A stretch of 64,000 bases of DNA from Papaver somniferum (lineage: Eukaryota > Streptophyta > Magnoliopsida > Ranunculales > Papaveraceae), in assembly GCF_003573695.1 (NCBI RefSeq), contig NC_039366.1:160894770-160958769 (forward strand). The letters run 5' to 3'. Every line of letters starts with the position of its first letter. Positions within the stretch are counted from its first letter, which is position 1. Under the pieces are notes generated by a model. It saw nothing but the letters and a program-made list of their open reading frames with translations, ran no database searches and was not told where the DNA came from. Both the position numbers and the translations under genes were made by a program. This document shows positions 53,461 through 64,000 of the stretch, one piece after another.

Positions 53461-55706
53461 GGAGCAACCTATACCAGAGAAGGGTTGAATCGGTTTTGAC
53501 TAATGTGTGCCAATAACAAAAGTTGAAAACCCGAAACACATATGTTATGCTAAACACAACTCATGTAAACATAAATTGATTCAAAATATTGTGACTGTTC
53601 ACATATGAGTTTCAATCATAATACCTCATGATCCTTTGTTAAAGCCTACCAACATGGGATAAAACTTAATCCCGCTAAAACAAAAAGCCACTCGAATCAT
53701 AAGGGTCATATCATTTGAGATCAAATATTAAGGTTAATGAAAACTGAAATCAGACATCCCATAAACCGAATACACATAGCAAAACATTCATTCACAGGCT
53801 ATGTAATCGGTAACTATCACAAGAAAAATTATATAGAAATAGTTTTATTCATAAATAATGATAGTTTTATTCAAAATAGACCTTATACAATAATTGAAAT
53901 AAATCAAAACATTGATGTCTATTTTCTGGATCAAGTATTATAACATTTAACTTAATCCCTAGTGGTGCTCTGATTATTCAATGAAGTTTCTTCAGTTTTC
54001 AAACTCTTGAGTCTTCTATTTTCTTTCATAAGATTGAGTCTCCTGTTCAAAAGATTCACCTCCACAATCAACTTCAAAATATTTGACTCGAGCCACTTTC
54101 ATTCTTTGCAGAAGCTTCCAGTTGTTCATGAGAAATTTCAAAATCTCGCATTAGCAAAAGCATGAGCTCAAAAGATATTTGATTCCTCGTATGTTCCTTT
54201 GAGAAGTAGCACTTAATCTCAGCAGGAAGACAAGTTTCAAGCTTCTGTAATTGAGAATCAATATCAATAGTATTTTCACCCATCATGAACCGGAGACTAA
54301 TGTGGAGGAAAGAATCGGTTCTTAAGATGTTTTATAAATAAAATAAAACTTGGTTTCCAAGTTTAGAAATACCTAGCAAGGTATTTTTTATTTGATTCAA
54401 ATATTCGTGAAAATATACAAATTCAGAAATAAAATCAAGGATTTTCCGAAATATTATTGTTAAGAGAATCCGAATATATCTTGTATAATTTTATCATGAA
54501 CTTTTCTAAGATTGAAAGTATAATTTTTTTTATACTCAAGTGGTTCATGAAACAAATAGATCTGGTATAATTTTTTTATACTTTTCATATTTTCCCTAGT
54601 GCTCTTTTAGAACTTCCCATTTATTAATACTGAGCACAAAATTTTAGGAAGTTCTGATCAACAAGCTTAGTTGTTGAATTGAGCTCTCGATGGCTCAAGG
54701 AAACAAAATCTATCTTTACGTTTTCAGACATCTTCTTTTCTGGAACAACTCCAAGAATAGGTTTCTCACATTTGCGAGTGACAACCTGAATTTCCTGATT
54801 CAACAGATTGATCTATTCAAGTATGAACATGATTGTTAGTGTGGTTAGAAACCTTTTGAGTCATGAGTTGAGTAGAACTCTTATATCGACCCAGATATTC
54901 CTTGGAATATGACAACATCTTTTGAAGAGAATCGAAGATCACAAACAAAACAACATGATCTGAAATCATTTGTTTGTGTGCTTTTAAGCTGATCTTTGTC
55001 ACCTTCAGAGAGATAATCCTTGTCACAATAAATGACAGTTTTTCTTGACCGGATATTAGTCACGGGATTATGCTTTGAAACACATCTCTTTTGATTCTTG
55101 CAAGTGGTTAAACTATTAGAATCCATATGTTGTTTATTAGTTAAGAGATTCCGAGAGATAGAATCACATATCCTTGTCTTAACTAATAAATATTTTCTAA
55201 CTTTAGGGTCATTGTCAGAATTTTCAGATTCAGTTTCAAGATAAAACGAAACGGTGTTTTTATCTTGACATAGACTAGATGTGATTATCATCATGCCAGG
55301 AGGTTCATGAATTTCAAGATTTTCTTGAGACACAGCTTCTTCATGAGACCTGGTTTTTATCTAACAATCTTTGATAATCCTTTTGACAGACTGATAATAT
55401 ATATTATTTTTAGATTATATTTTACATCATACTTTATGAAAAATTTAATATCATCACTGTCATTTGAATTTGACTTGTATGTAGCAGGTGTTTGTTTTCT
55501 TATTAACACATCGTGGTTAATATTTCCTGAGTTGTGTTCAATCAGTGAACTAACAGTATTGAGTTGTTTATCAGGATCTGAAAACAAATTGACTTTCTGA
55601 AGTATATCATCTTCTTGCTCTACGTTAACTAAATCAGCCATCAGATTCAATTCTTATAGGTTGGATCACACCAAACACCGATTGTTAGATCTTTTCGTGT
55701 TTGCCT
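53461..55706 (-). pseudogene. Copia interior with decayed gag-like frames
   Basis: Downstream (minus strand) of a primer site. Broken frames include MNLMADLVNVEQEDDILQKV (start 55650), TESENSDNDPKVRKYLLVKT, DKDYLSEGDKDQLKS, and a charged coiled segment LLNRRLNLMKENRRLKSL near 54040. The distribution suits the N-terminal and coiled parts of SIRE-like gag, but I see no zinc knuckle or pol. 53561-53950 holds nothing recognisable. Confidence 0.45.
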
Positions 55707-55718
55707 GCTCTGATACCA
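55707..55718 (-). other. tRNA-iMet primer-binding site
   Basis: The minus-strand TGGTATCAGAGC exactly matches the canonical copia primer site, two bases from the LTR end at 55721. Confidence 0.9.
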
Positions 55719-56513
55719 ATTCAAAAGATGAGGGTACCCAAATACACCACAATATTTTTATTTTCAACCTATAAATCCTCTTACCGAAAGTGATCGACCA
55801 TGGACAGAGTCGAGAAAATACAACAAATCGGTATTCACACTTTATGTGATTGTCTATGGATACTAGATCGAGACAATACGACAACCAAAGTGTGATACTT
55901 AATAATAGGTTCGGACTTAACCAAACTTTATAGGATCACTATCAAGTATATCGGAGTTAACGTTTGTGTAATTGACTTTAAATTATATAAACAAATATAA
56001 TTTCGGAAAACAAAAGTAAATTACACAACAAGATTTTGTTAACGAGGAAAACCGCAACTGCAGAAAATCCCGGGACCTAGTCCAGAATTGAATACTCTCA
56101 GAATTAAGCCGCTATACAAAATCTACACCAACTTCGTATAGTTGAGACCAAGCAAGTACCCCTAGTTCACTTAGTTTCCTCAGTATACCCGTGCTTCCGA
56201 CTTCGAGGATACACACTAGTACAATTCCTTTAGATCGTATTCTAAACAGTAAAGGAACAACAAATCTGTTTGGTTACAACTCTATTGATACTTTCAAGAT
56301 AAAGATATCTCAAGTCATACGCAAAGGATCTTCCATTTAATCTAATAAACTTGTTTGCCTGATTAGATCAATCTATCCAATAACTACAAAAGCAGTTAAG
56401 TTAAGATTCACACTCAATCAAAATAAATCTCAAAGAGATATATTGAGAATGTTGATCTCACGAAACTAATCATTCGAATAAATACGATTCTAGTTGGATC
56501 CCAACCGATCAAG

Positions 56514-59358
56514 GTTTGTGAAAAGGCGAGGTACCCAAATATACCTCAAGCTAAAACTTTTCCTACCTATAAGTCATTTCTCCGAAAGTGATTGTCTATG
56601 GAGTGAGTCGAGACAATACAACTAATTGGTTCACACTTAGTGTGATCGTCTATGGATACGAGATCGAGACAATACAACAACGAAGTACGTTACTTGATAA
56701 AAAGGTTCGGACTTAACCAAACACAATAGGATTCACTTATCAAGTAAATAGGAATTAACGTTTGTGTAATTTACTTTAATTATAATAAAAAAATTATAAT
56801 GCGGAAATATAAAGTAAATGACACATCAAGATTTTGTTAAAGAGGAAACCGCGAATGCAGAAAAACCCGGTACCTTGTTCAGAATTAATTACTCTCAAGA
56901 TTAAGCCGCTACACAAAATTACACCTCACTTCGTATAGTTGAGACCAAGCAACGAACCTATAGTTCACCTAGTTCCGTCTGTATTCCCATGCCTCCTACC
57001 TTAGTCACGTACTTGGAACAATTCCTTTGGTTCGTATTCCAAACAGTAAAGGAATAACAAATCTGTTTGGAATCAACTCTATTCAACCAAGTGATATGAG
57101 TCGGACAAAGGCTCTTCCGTATATCTTAACATAAACTCCTTCGTCAGGTTCTTAGATCTATCTTATGTTCAATTACCGAAGTAATCATTTAATATTAAGC
57201 CAACAACACGATTAATCCAAAGAATTGTGTTGATGCCGATCTACTCAATTAATCAATCCAATCTATCACAAAGATAAACCGATTATTAATTGGGTCCTCT
57301 TTTACTGAAACAAGTATTGTGCACACTAAAGATTATGAACCCACAAATCAGAAATCTTCAATATCTTCTTCGTCTTCAAATCTTCTTAGATCTTCAATAA
57401 AAACCTGCACACAATCACTTGAATCTCTTGTGATCAATCACGCACAGAACGGAGTCTGTTAACAATGAATTATCACAAGATCGTCTTTAGAACTAACAAC
57501 AATCTAAAGATCCCCGTCGAAACTCTGAACTAGTTTGAGTGAATCTTATATCAGAAGAGAATATTCTCAAGCATAAACAAACTAGGTGCAATCAAAGTTC
57601 AACCACCGTTAGTCAATCAAATCAAAGAAAACAAAAGATAAACCTCAATTATCTAGTTTCTCACCAACGGTACACGCTAGAGCTTCTCAATCCCAAAGAA
57701 AACTTTAAACTGAGAGACCGTAAGAGATTTCGCCTAATTAGGTTACCCTCCTATCTGAATAGGCGGCTACACCAGTAACAACACAACAAAGAGGAAGTCT
57801 GTTGTTACGAAGGATTAGTTTGCTAGAAAGGCAAACTTCAAGTATTTATAGACAAGGAAGTTTGGACACCAAGGATTTTCCAAAACCGAAAAAATTCTCA
57901 AGATATTCATTAAAGCACAAATTCGGTTTCCATAATTCCTGGAAATGCTTTGTCCAAAAATAATGATCGAAATCTCTCAGAAAATCTCTAATTAGTAAAT
58001 GCACATTACTAATTCTTATTTCCCTACAAAATGAAGTTAAATACCTTAATTAAAAGATTCTTAACTTATTTATGTTTCGATCCTGGGATTCTCTTCCCTT
58101 ACATGTTAAGGAATAACTTTGAACAATTACAGAAATAAACATTCATAGCACATGTTCAAAGTATGTCGACATCTTAAATTTGTAAGTTCTCTTTCACACT
58201 TACAACTTTGAAACCGATTTTCCACACTTCCAAACAAGTTTAGAATTGGTTTATCTGACTTTCAAGAACTATGTGATTGATCAAATAACATTGAATCACA
58301 ACCATGGGTTTAACGGTTCTACCAAAACAAGTTTCGGTTCTACCTTCCATGTGAGTATTGTGCATAGTCACACTAGCTTTCCAAAATTCGGTTGACTAGG
58401 TACTAGGATCGGTTCCCCACATATATATGGTATCTAACTTATATGTGTTGCACATGTCCATAGGATTGGTTCCTCTTTTCCTAAAAACGTGGTGCACATG
58501 TTCATAGGATCGGTTCCCCTTTCTGCTATAAACCTTGTTGCACCTCACACAAGGATCGGTTCCCCTTTGTGATGTAATGCACCTCTTACTTGGATCTGTT
58601 CCCCATTCCCATATTTGGTCAGACAAAAAAAAAAAACACAAACCCGATCATACCATCTCAGGTGATTACTTAAGATCGATTTCACTAATAAAATTCATAC
58701 CAATACATAATCAGGCCTTTGTGAATAGTTCTACCAAGAACACAACAAGTCGTGAACGGTTATACTCAATCACACATATTGGTTGTTCATAAGATATGCA
58801 ATGAATAACAAAACCAATAACGCCTGTCGATTTCCTTTTTGATTCACAAACAAGTTTATGAACTTACTTCTTCAGAACACATGTAAAATATTGTTCCCTA
58901 GGATGAAATACTCACCTCATACCCATACATAATCACAATAGCATTCAAATGATTATGGCGATGTCTTATCTACAAAGTTTAATGGTTAAGCCATAAACCT
59001 CGTATTGTATTCCTTAATACTATGTCTATCTAGAGTTCAAATATTCTTCGCAGTTTTGTTTTCAATATGCACCACTTGAAAGTTACGTTAGGGAATGAAA
59101 CAGTTCAAGTCAAATATCACTAACCTCAAGTGGAAGGATGATTATTGTCATTGTAGCTCCTTGCTTCTTCATATCTTCAAGTCTTCGCAATACTTGTAAA
59201 GTCTCAAGTCCTAATACTTTCAAGCTAACCTATACGAAGTTGACTCCAGTGCATAATCAAGCGACTCTTAACATGAGTTTTGATTCACTAAAATATGACA
59301 ACCAAACTTGACATACCAACGCTTGGTGGGTTCAACCGAGCTATGCTCTAACAGTTTG
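56514..59358 (-). mobile_element. Nested solo copia LTR with target duplication
   Basis: 56519-59353 (2835 bp), minus-strand TGTTAGAGCATAGC...GCCTTTTCACA. Flanked by GTTTG (56514-56518 and 59354-59358). Removing it and one GTTTG gives a continuous host LTR. It contains the same core (56826) as its host. Confidence 0.9.
58405..58604. repeat. AGGATCGGTTCCCC minisatellite
   Basis: Five copies at 58405, 58462, 58506, 58552 and 58591, spaced 39-57 bp, often with TGCAC(A/C)T between. In the nested solo LTR. Confidence 0.85.
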
Positions 59359-60339
59359 TGCACCCACAAAGATATCTTATTCGTCTTGAAATCTTCTTTA
59401 AGCTTCAATAATAACCTGCACAACACCACTTGGATATCTTGTGATTGACATAATGGAGTCTATTAACAATGGATTATCACAAGATGTCTTTAGATCTACA
59501 AACAGTTCTAAAGATCCCGTCGATACTTCGATCTAGTTTGAGTGAATTTTATATTAGAAGAGAAGATTATCAAGAATAAACAAACTAGGTGCAATCAAAG
59601 TTTCAACAACCGTTAGTCAATCAGATCAATCGAAAACTAAAACACTGCAATTATCTAGTTTCCCACCAACGGTACTCGTATAGATTCTTGATCCCACATA
59701 ATTCTTTAAATGAGCGGCCATAAGAGATTTCACCTAATTAGGATACTTTCCTCTCCAAATAGACGGCTCCACCAGAAATAACAAGAATGAAGTTCGCCTG
59801 GCTCTTAGGATAGTTTACTAGAAATGCAAACTTAGGTATTCATAAACCAAGGATGTTTGGACACCAAGGAATTTCTAAAACCTAAAATACTCTTAAGATA
59901 TGCAATGAATATCAAAATTCGGTTTTCCTAAATCCAATAAATGCTTGTCCAAAATTTCCGAAATCTCTCAATAGAAAATCTCCAATTAGTAAATGCACAT
60001 TACTAAGTTTTATTCTCTAGAGATATGCATTTAATTGATGGTAGTTAAAACATATAAAACCAAAAACCTTAATTAAAAGATTCTCAATTTATTTCGGCAC
60101 ATGATCTCCTTGAGTACTAAGGAATATCTTTGAACAATAAATGATAAGAGTTACTGTACTTGTTCAAAGTATGTTGACATCTCTTCAGTGTAAATACTTA
60201 TTCATATTTACATGGATTTACATTCTTGGAATCAGTTATACCACACTTCCAAACAAGTTTAGAATTGGTTGACATGTATTCCAAGATAACTATGTGATTG
60301 ATCAAATATCAAATCACATACATGGGTTAAATCGGTTTT

Positions 60340-60665
60340 ACCAATCACTAGGATCGGTTATACCTCAATATGGAAATAGTTATGATCGGTCACACAAGTT
60401 ACCAGGACCGGTTACATCAGTTACCAGGACTGGTTACCATATTCCCATGGTATTGCTTGTGATCGGTCACACTAGTTACCAGGATCGGGTACACCAATTA
60501 CCAGGACCGGTTACCAATTACAAGGATCGAGTACAAAATACTCTGTGATCGGTCACACCAATTACTAGGACCGGTTACACCAATTACTAGGATCGGTCAT
60601 ACCAATTACAAATATCAATCATACCATCTCATGGTGATTACTTAGGATCGGTTACACCAATTAAT
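60340..60665. repeat. ACCAATTACCAGGATCGGTTAC minisatellite
   Basis: More than ten diverged units of about 20-26 bp with cores GATCGGT(C/T)A(C/T)ACCA and ACCAGGACCGGTTAC. In the host LTR, at the position equivalent to the 58405-58604 array. Confidence 0.85.
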
Positions 60666-61376
60666 AAAAACTAGTCATACCAAATCATAAGTTAGGCATT
60701 GTGATTAGTTATACCAAGATGCATAACAAAGTTACAATCGGTTCTACCATCTCACAAATATTGGTAATCCAAAGATTTGCAATGAATAGCTGAACCAATA
60801 AGCCTAATGATTTCCCTTTCGATTCATAAAACAAGTTCATGAATGTACTTCCTTTAAACGAATGTAAAACATTGTTTTCTATGATGAAATTTCACCATAA
60901 ACCATTCACATAATCATAACATTATATAAAAGATTATGTCAATGTCATATCTACGAAGTTCAAAAGATAAGCATTATACTTTGTAGTCTAATTCCCTAAT
61001 ACTATGATCATACAAATATGACCATGTCATATCACTAGAGAATTATACAATATGTATAGTATATACACTTCGCAGTTATGTTTTCAATATATCACGACTT
61101 GAAAGATACGTTAGGAATGAAACAGTTCAAGTCAATATTACTAACCTCAAGTGGAAGGATGATGTCGTCGTTGTTGTTTGCTACTTCTTCACATTCTTCA
61201 GGTCTTCGGAGTAATACTTGTATGTCTCAACATTCCTAGAATTTCTAGTCTAACCTAAACGAAGTTGACTCTAGTATATAATCAAACGACTTAAGATGAA
61301 TTTTGACACACTAAAATATGACAACCAAACTTGACATACCAACGCTTGGTGAGTTCAACCGAGTTATGCTCTAACA

Positions 61377-61693
61377 GCTTGTAAGAACTGAAAGCATAAT
61401 CTCAATCGATCATACAAAAATATTGGAGTTTGAACCTATGATAGGTCAGAGCCTAGTATCATTTATCTAATATTTTTGGGATATTTTGCGTTTCCTCCCC
61501 TCCCAAGATCGCTAATTAGTGTTTCCTCCCCAAATAGATTGAAATTAGCGTTTCCTCCCATCGTTAGGTATTCCGTCCAAGCTTTGGTTAGCTGACTCAG
61601 CACCTGTGCACGCGTGGCATAAATTGTACACGTGTAAATTTAAGTACCCGAAATACCCTCTCATTATTCCTATTGCTTTTAATTTTCAAAACC
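61377..61693. other. Spacer with GCGTTTCCTCCC repeats
   Basis: Three copies of G(C/T)GTTTCCTCCC at 61488, 61519 and 61548, spaced 31 and 29 bp. No gene. Confidence 0.5.
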
Positions 61694-62050
61694 CTATAAA
61701 ATCATTCTGAATTTTATCGAGAATTCCAAATTGATTAACCAATCGGTTTCGATGAACTTAGTATGGGTATTCAATAAGTTCTTGAACCCATCTTTTAATC
61801 TTGCCATAACTATGTCAATTGAAATTTTCAAGTTATTCCGGTCATCAGAAGAAGATGAAGAATCAACAGTGGTACATGACTCTAAACTCCGTTGAATCTC
61901 ATCTACAACTTGTAAGTAATTATTATCTTCTTGACGGTGATCACCATGACAGAATGTCATCTATTCATCACCATCGTATATGTGGATCAGTTTTTCTGCT
62001 TCTGAAATGGAATTTCCCGGTGAGGATGGAGATGCCGGAGACGATGACAT
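61694..62050 (-). pseudogene. EXO70 exocyst subunit, N-terminal fragment
   Basis: EXO70 subunits tether secretory vesicles at the plasma membrane. The frame starts MSSSPASPSSPGNSISEAEK (62050), with SEAEKLIHIYDGDE, then an in-frame TAG (near 61961), MTFCHGDHRQEDNNYLQVVD and EIQRSLESC. VMARLKDGFKNLLNTHTKFI precedes ETDWL. These match the EXO70 AEKxIxxWD, YLxAVDEIQRS and MARLEDEFRxLL signatures, most like the D type with its short N-terminus. It stops at 61694 after FSIKFRMIL, where the remaining ~500 residues are missing. The TAG and truncation make it a pseudogene. Confidence 0.72.
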
Positions 62051-62700
62051 TTATGACCAATCAGGCGTCTAGATTCACTCTTATCATCTCTTTCTTCCCG
62101 ACTTAATCTTAACCTTAACCCTGTTTTCATAGACAGAGATTCAAAGATCTTGTCAACTCTTCTTTCTCTACTACGATCGAATCGTCTTTCATCAACATAT
62201 TTTCGGTATACTAAACAAGAATTTTGCAAAGAAGCAGTTTATTACAGTATCGATAATCAATTAAAATCGGTGTGATTACCACCATCATTATCAAGGATCG
62301 ATTGTTCGATTGGTGAGACGACAAAACCTGTTGCGGAGGGTTTTCCCAGTAGTTTTGATTAAAACCACCTGCTCAAAGCCACTCTTCACTGCAACATTAA
62401 CTTGCAGCTCCTGCAAAGCCAAAAACAACAACACATAATACTCAATTCATCTCATCTTTTTCTCTTCTATGTTAAGCCATCTCAGCTCAACCTGCAAAAC
62501 CAAATCTATCATCTGCTGGTCTAATTCTTCAACAACATCTCAAAAATCCATTTCCATTTCAACATCTGCTTCTCATACATCCACCAACTGCAATCTCAGA
62601 CCCATCTTATTTGCAGCTATACTAACACCATTAGCAGCAGCTTCATCCTTTTCATAAGAACCTATTAACCACTCTTCATTTTATCCATTATGCAACATTG
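62051..62700. other. No gene supported
   Basis: 62469-62657 holds a Ser/Thr-rich plus-strand frame of 62 codons without recognisable domain. Near 62690-62750 TTGATAGGG(C/A)TGGAAACAACACT occurs twice. Confidence 0.4.
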
Positions 62701-64000
62701 ATAGGGCTGGAAACAACACTCAAAAACTTGATAGGGATGGAAACAACACTATATTTATCTAAATGCAAGTGCACAAGCAACACAGGGCAAGCACAGGTCA
62801 GTTCCACAGGGACTTGGAGGGATATTTGCTAATTTTTTCTAAGCTTGCTTGTTAACTGGTCTTCCTAAGGGGCAGTGATGATGAAACAGTGACAAAAGAT
62901 GATTTTGTGGTGTTATGAACACCACTGATTGGTGAGGAGTGAGCAGTAGCAAGGGGGAAATAATGAGATCAAATGGAAACAACAACAAATGTAAACATGG
63001 AGATTGAGTAAATGATGAGAAGAGTACTAGGGCCTTTGATTCCACCACTAACTTACACTACTTGTTCTGCTCCAACACTAACCTTGTCCTTATAACTGAT
63101 AATAAGAGGGATGTCAATCCTCTGCATATCTAAGGTCAATTTGAGATGGATGATTCAATCACAACTAAGGTAATTCTCCTAAGTATTAACTGTCGTTTTA
63201 AGGCACAGCTAATCAAAAGGTTCATATATGCTGTTAAACATGAGTTGCAGTTCTACAACACAGAATAATTCTAACTACAATGGATGCATTACATACACTG
63301 TGAAAGTTAAGTGTTGAAGTCCTACGACTAAATTTCATCCCAAACAATTAAGCATAACAAGGTTATTGTCAAAAACATGAACAACAAACAGCAAATTAGG
63401 ACTTCATCTCAACCCTAGCAAGAGGAATTAGAACATTAAAACAGAAATTGAAAATCAAACAGAGAATTAAAATGGCATTGAAATTGAAGTTCAAACAGAA
63501 ATTAAACTACATAGAACCACTAATTGGTGGTCACTCGGCTAACCCAAGCACACAACACACACAATACCATCTTCTATTTATAGTCTTACATAAAATCCCT
63601 AATTTCTAAACCCTAATTTTGAAATAACCCAAATTTTGAAAATCGAGAATCCACTCACTGATTCTCTGAATTTGTCTCCTCTACTCTCTTGCTCGTCCTT
63701 CCTTTCCTCTTCTGCTACGAACCCATGCCTTCTTGGTCTTCTCTGCGCTCCTAGTTAACCCTAGCTTCTCACTGCCTAATTCATAGCATCTAGGAATGAT
63801 GCTAGGAATGAGAGAGAGGGAAACTAGGGAGATGGGTTTCTGTCGGGGGAAGGTAGTGGTGGTGACGCTCGAGGTATGGGGTGAGAGGAGATGGTGGCAG
63901 TGATGGAATGGTGGTGGTGATGGAGTTGCAGGCTCTGCAATTTTTGGGAAGAAGGGGAAGAAGAGCTCGAGAGAAGAATGGGTTAGGGGCTGTTTGTTTT
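62701..64000 (-). mobile_element. Athila-type LTR, partial, minus orientation
   Basis: The minus strand reads GTCCCTGTGGAACTGACCTG and GTGCACTTGCATTTAG at 62810-62755, equivalent to GTGGATCGACCCGTACTTGC and GTGCACTTGCGG near the end of LTR 1. The far end (63990-63900) carries CTTCTTCCCCTTCTTCCC and TTGCAGAGCC, equivalent to 21020-21065. It differs clearly in sequence from LTRs 1-3. It continues past the window edge; no primer site was found at its inner end. Confidence 0.65.

Larger units (their letters stand above)
55721..61376 (-). mobile_element. Copia 5' LTR (2.8 kb) split by a nested solo LTR
   Basis: Two parts, 55721-56518 and 59359-61376, together make one LTR. It starts TGTTAGAGCATAAC (minus strand, 61376) and ends next to the primer site. 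The terminal CA is mutated. The core GTTAACGAGGAAAACCGC lies near 56038. The nested solo LTR is closely related. Confidence 0.8.

Noticed and set aside
54074..54286. 70-codon minus-strand ORF as an independent gene
   Set aside because: Within a decayed copia interior, coiled composition, no recognisable family; left inside the gag-region feature.

Overview
This window is nuclear DNA from a flowering plant, probably a eudicot. The evidence is layered Ty3/gypsy (Tat and Athila types) and Ty1/copia LTR retrotransposons, plant L1-type LINEs with RNase H tails, an hAT-type element, a plant mobile domain (PMD) gene, and remnants of GRAS and EXO70 genes. The species cannot be named from the sequence. 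I saw no rRNA, tRNA, CRISPR or bacterial-type operon.

Layout. 1-14440 is mostly minus-strand Tat-type gypsy material: an integrase/RNase H remnant (255-2757), a truncated LTR (2758-4079), 4.2 kb of unrecognised internal sequence, a decayed protease and gag (8281-10305), and a 4.1-kb LTR (10365-14440) full of hairpin-forming repeats and interrupted by a 458-bp solo LTR with a 5-bp target duplication. 14441-20301 is copia (SIRE/Maximus-like) material in both orientations, including a gag-only plus-strand copy. 20348-35235 is the most striking structure: three near-identical 2.4-kb Athila-type LTRs separated by two near-identical 3.8-kb gag-only interiors, with one 5-bp duplication (AGGAG) at the outer ends. 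It is a tandem dimer of a non-autonomous retrotransposon inserted into an RNase H reading frame.

35961-39646 is a TIR-bounded element carrying an intact-looking three-exon PMD gene and no recognisable transposase. 40421-41499 is a second TIR-bounded element filled with ~170-bp tandem repeats. 41581-45640 is a GRAS (SCL14/LISCL-type) gene broken by a frameshift and by a LINE. 45954-46609 looks like an hAT MITE, and 46800-51845 is a nearly complete but decayed minus-strand LINE. 51849-61376 is more copia, including a 5.6-kb stretch in which a complete solo LTR (TSD GTTTG) sits inside an older related LTR. 61694-62050 is an EXO70 fragment on the minus strand, and 62701-64000 is part of another Athila-type LTR.

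How it fits together. No gene here is clearly an intact host gene. The only gene model that reads cleanly is the TE-borne PMD gene. The window records successive insertion, LTR-LTR recombination (three solo or tandem LTR outcomes) and gene breakage. Clustered single-base indels in one copy of the Athila dimer look like consensus error rather than biology.
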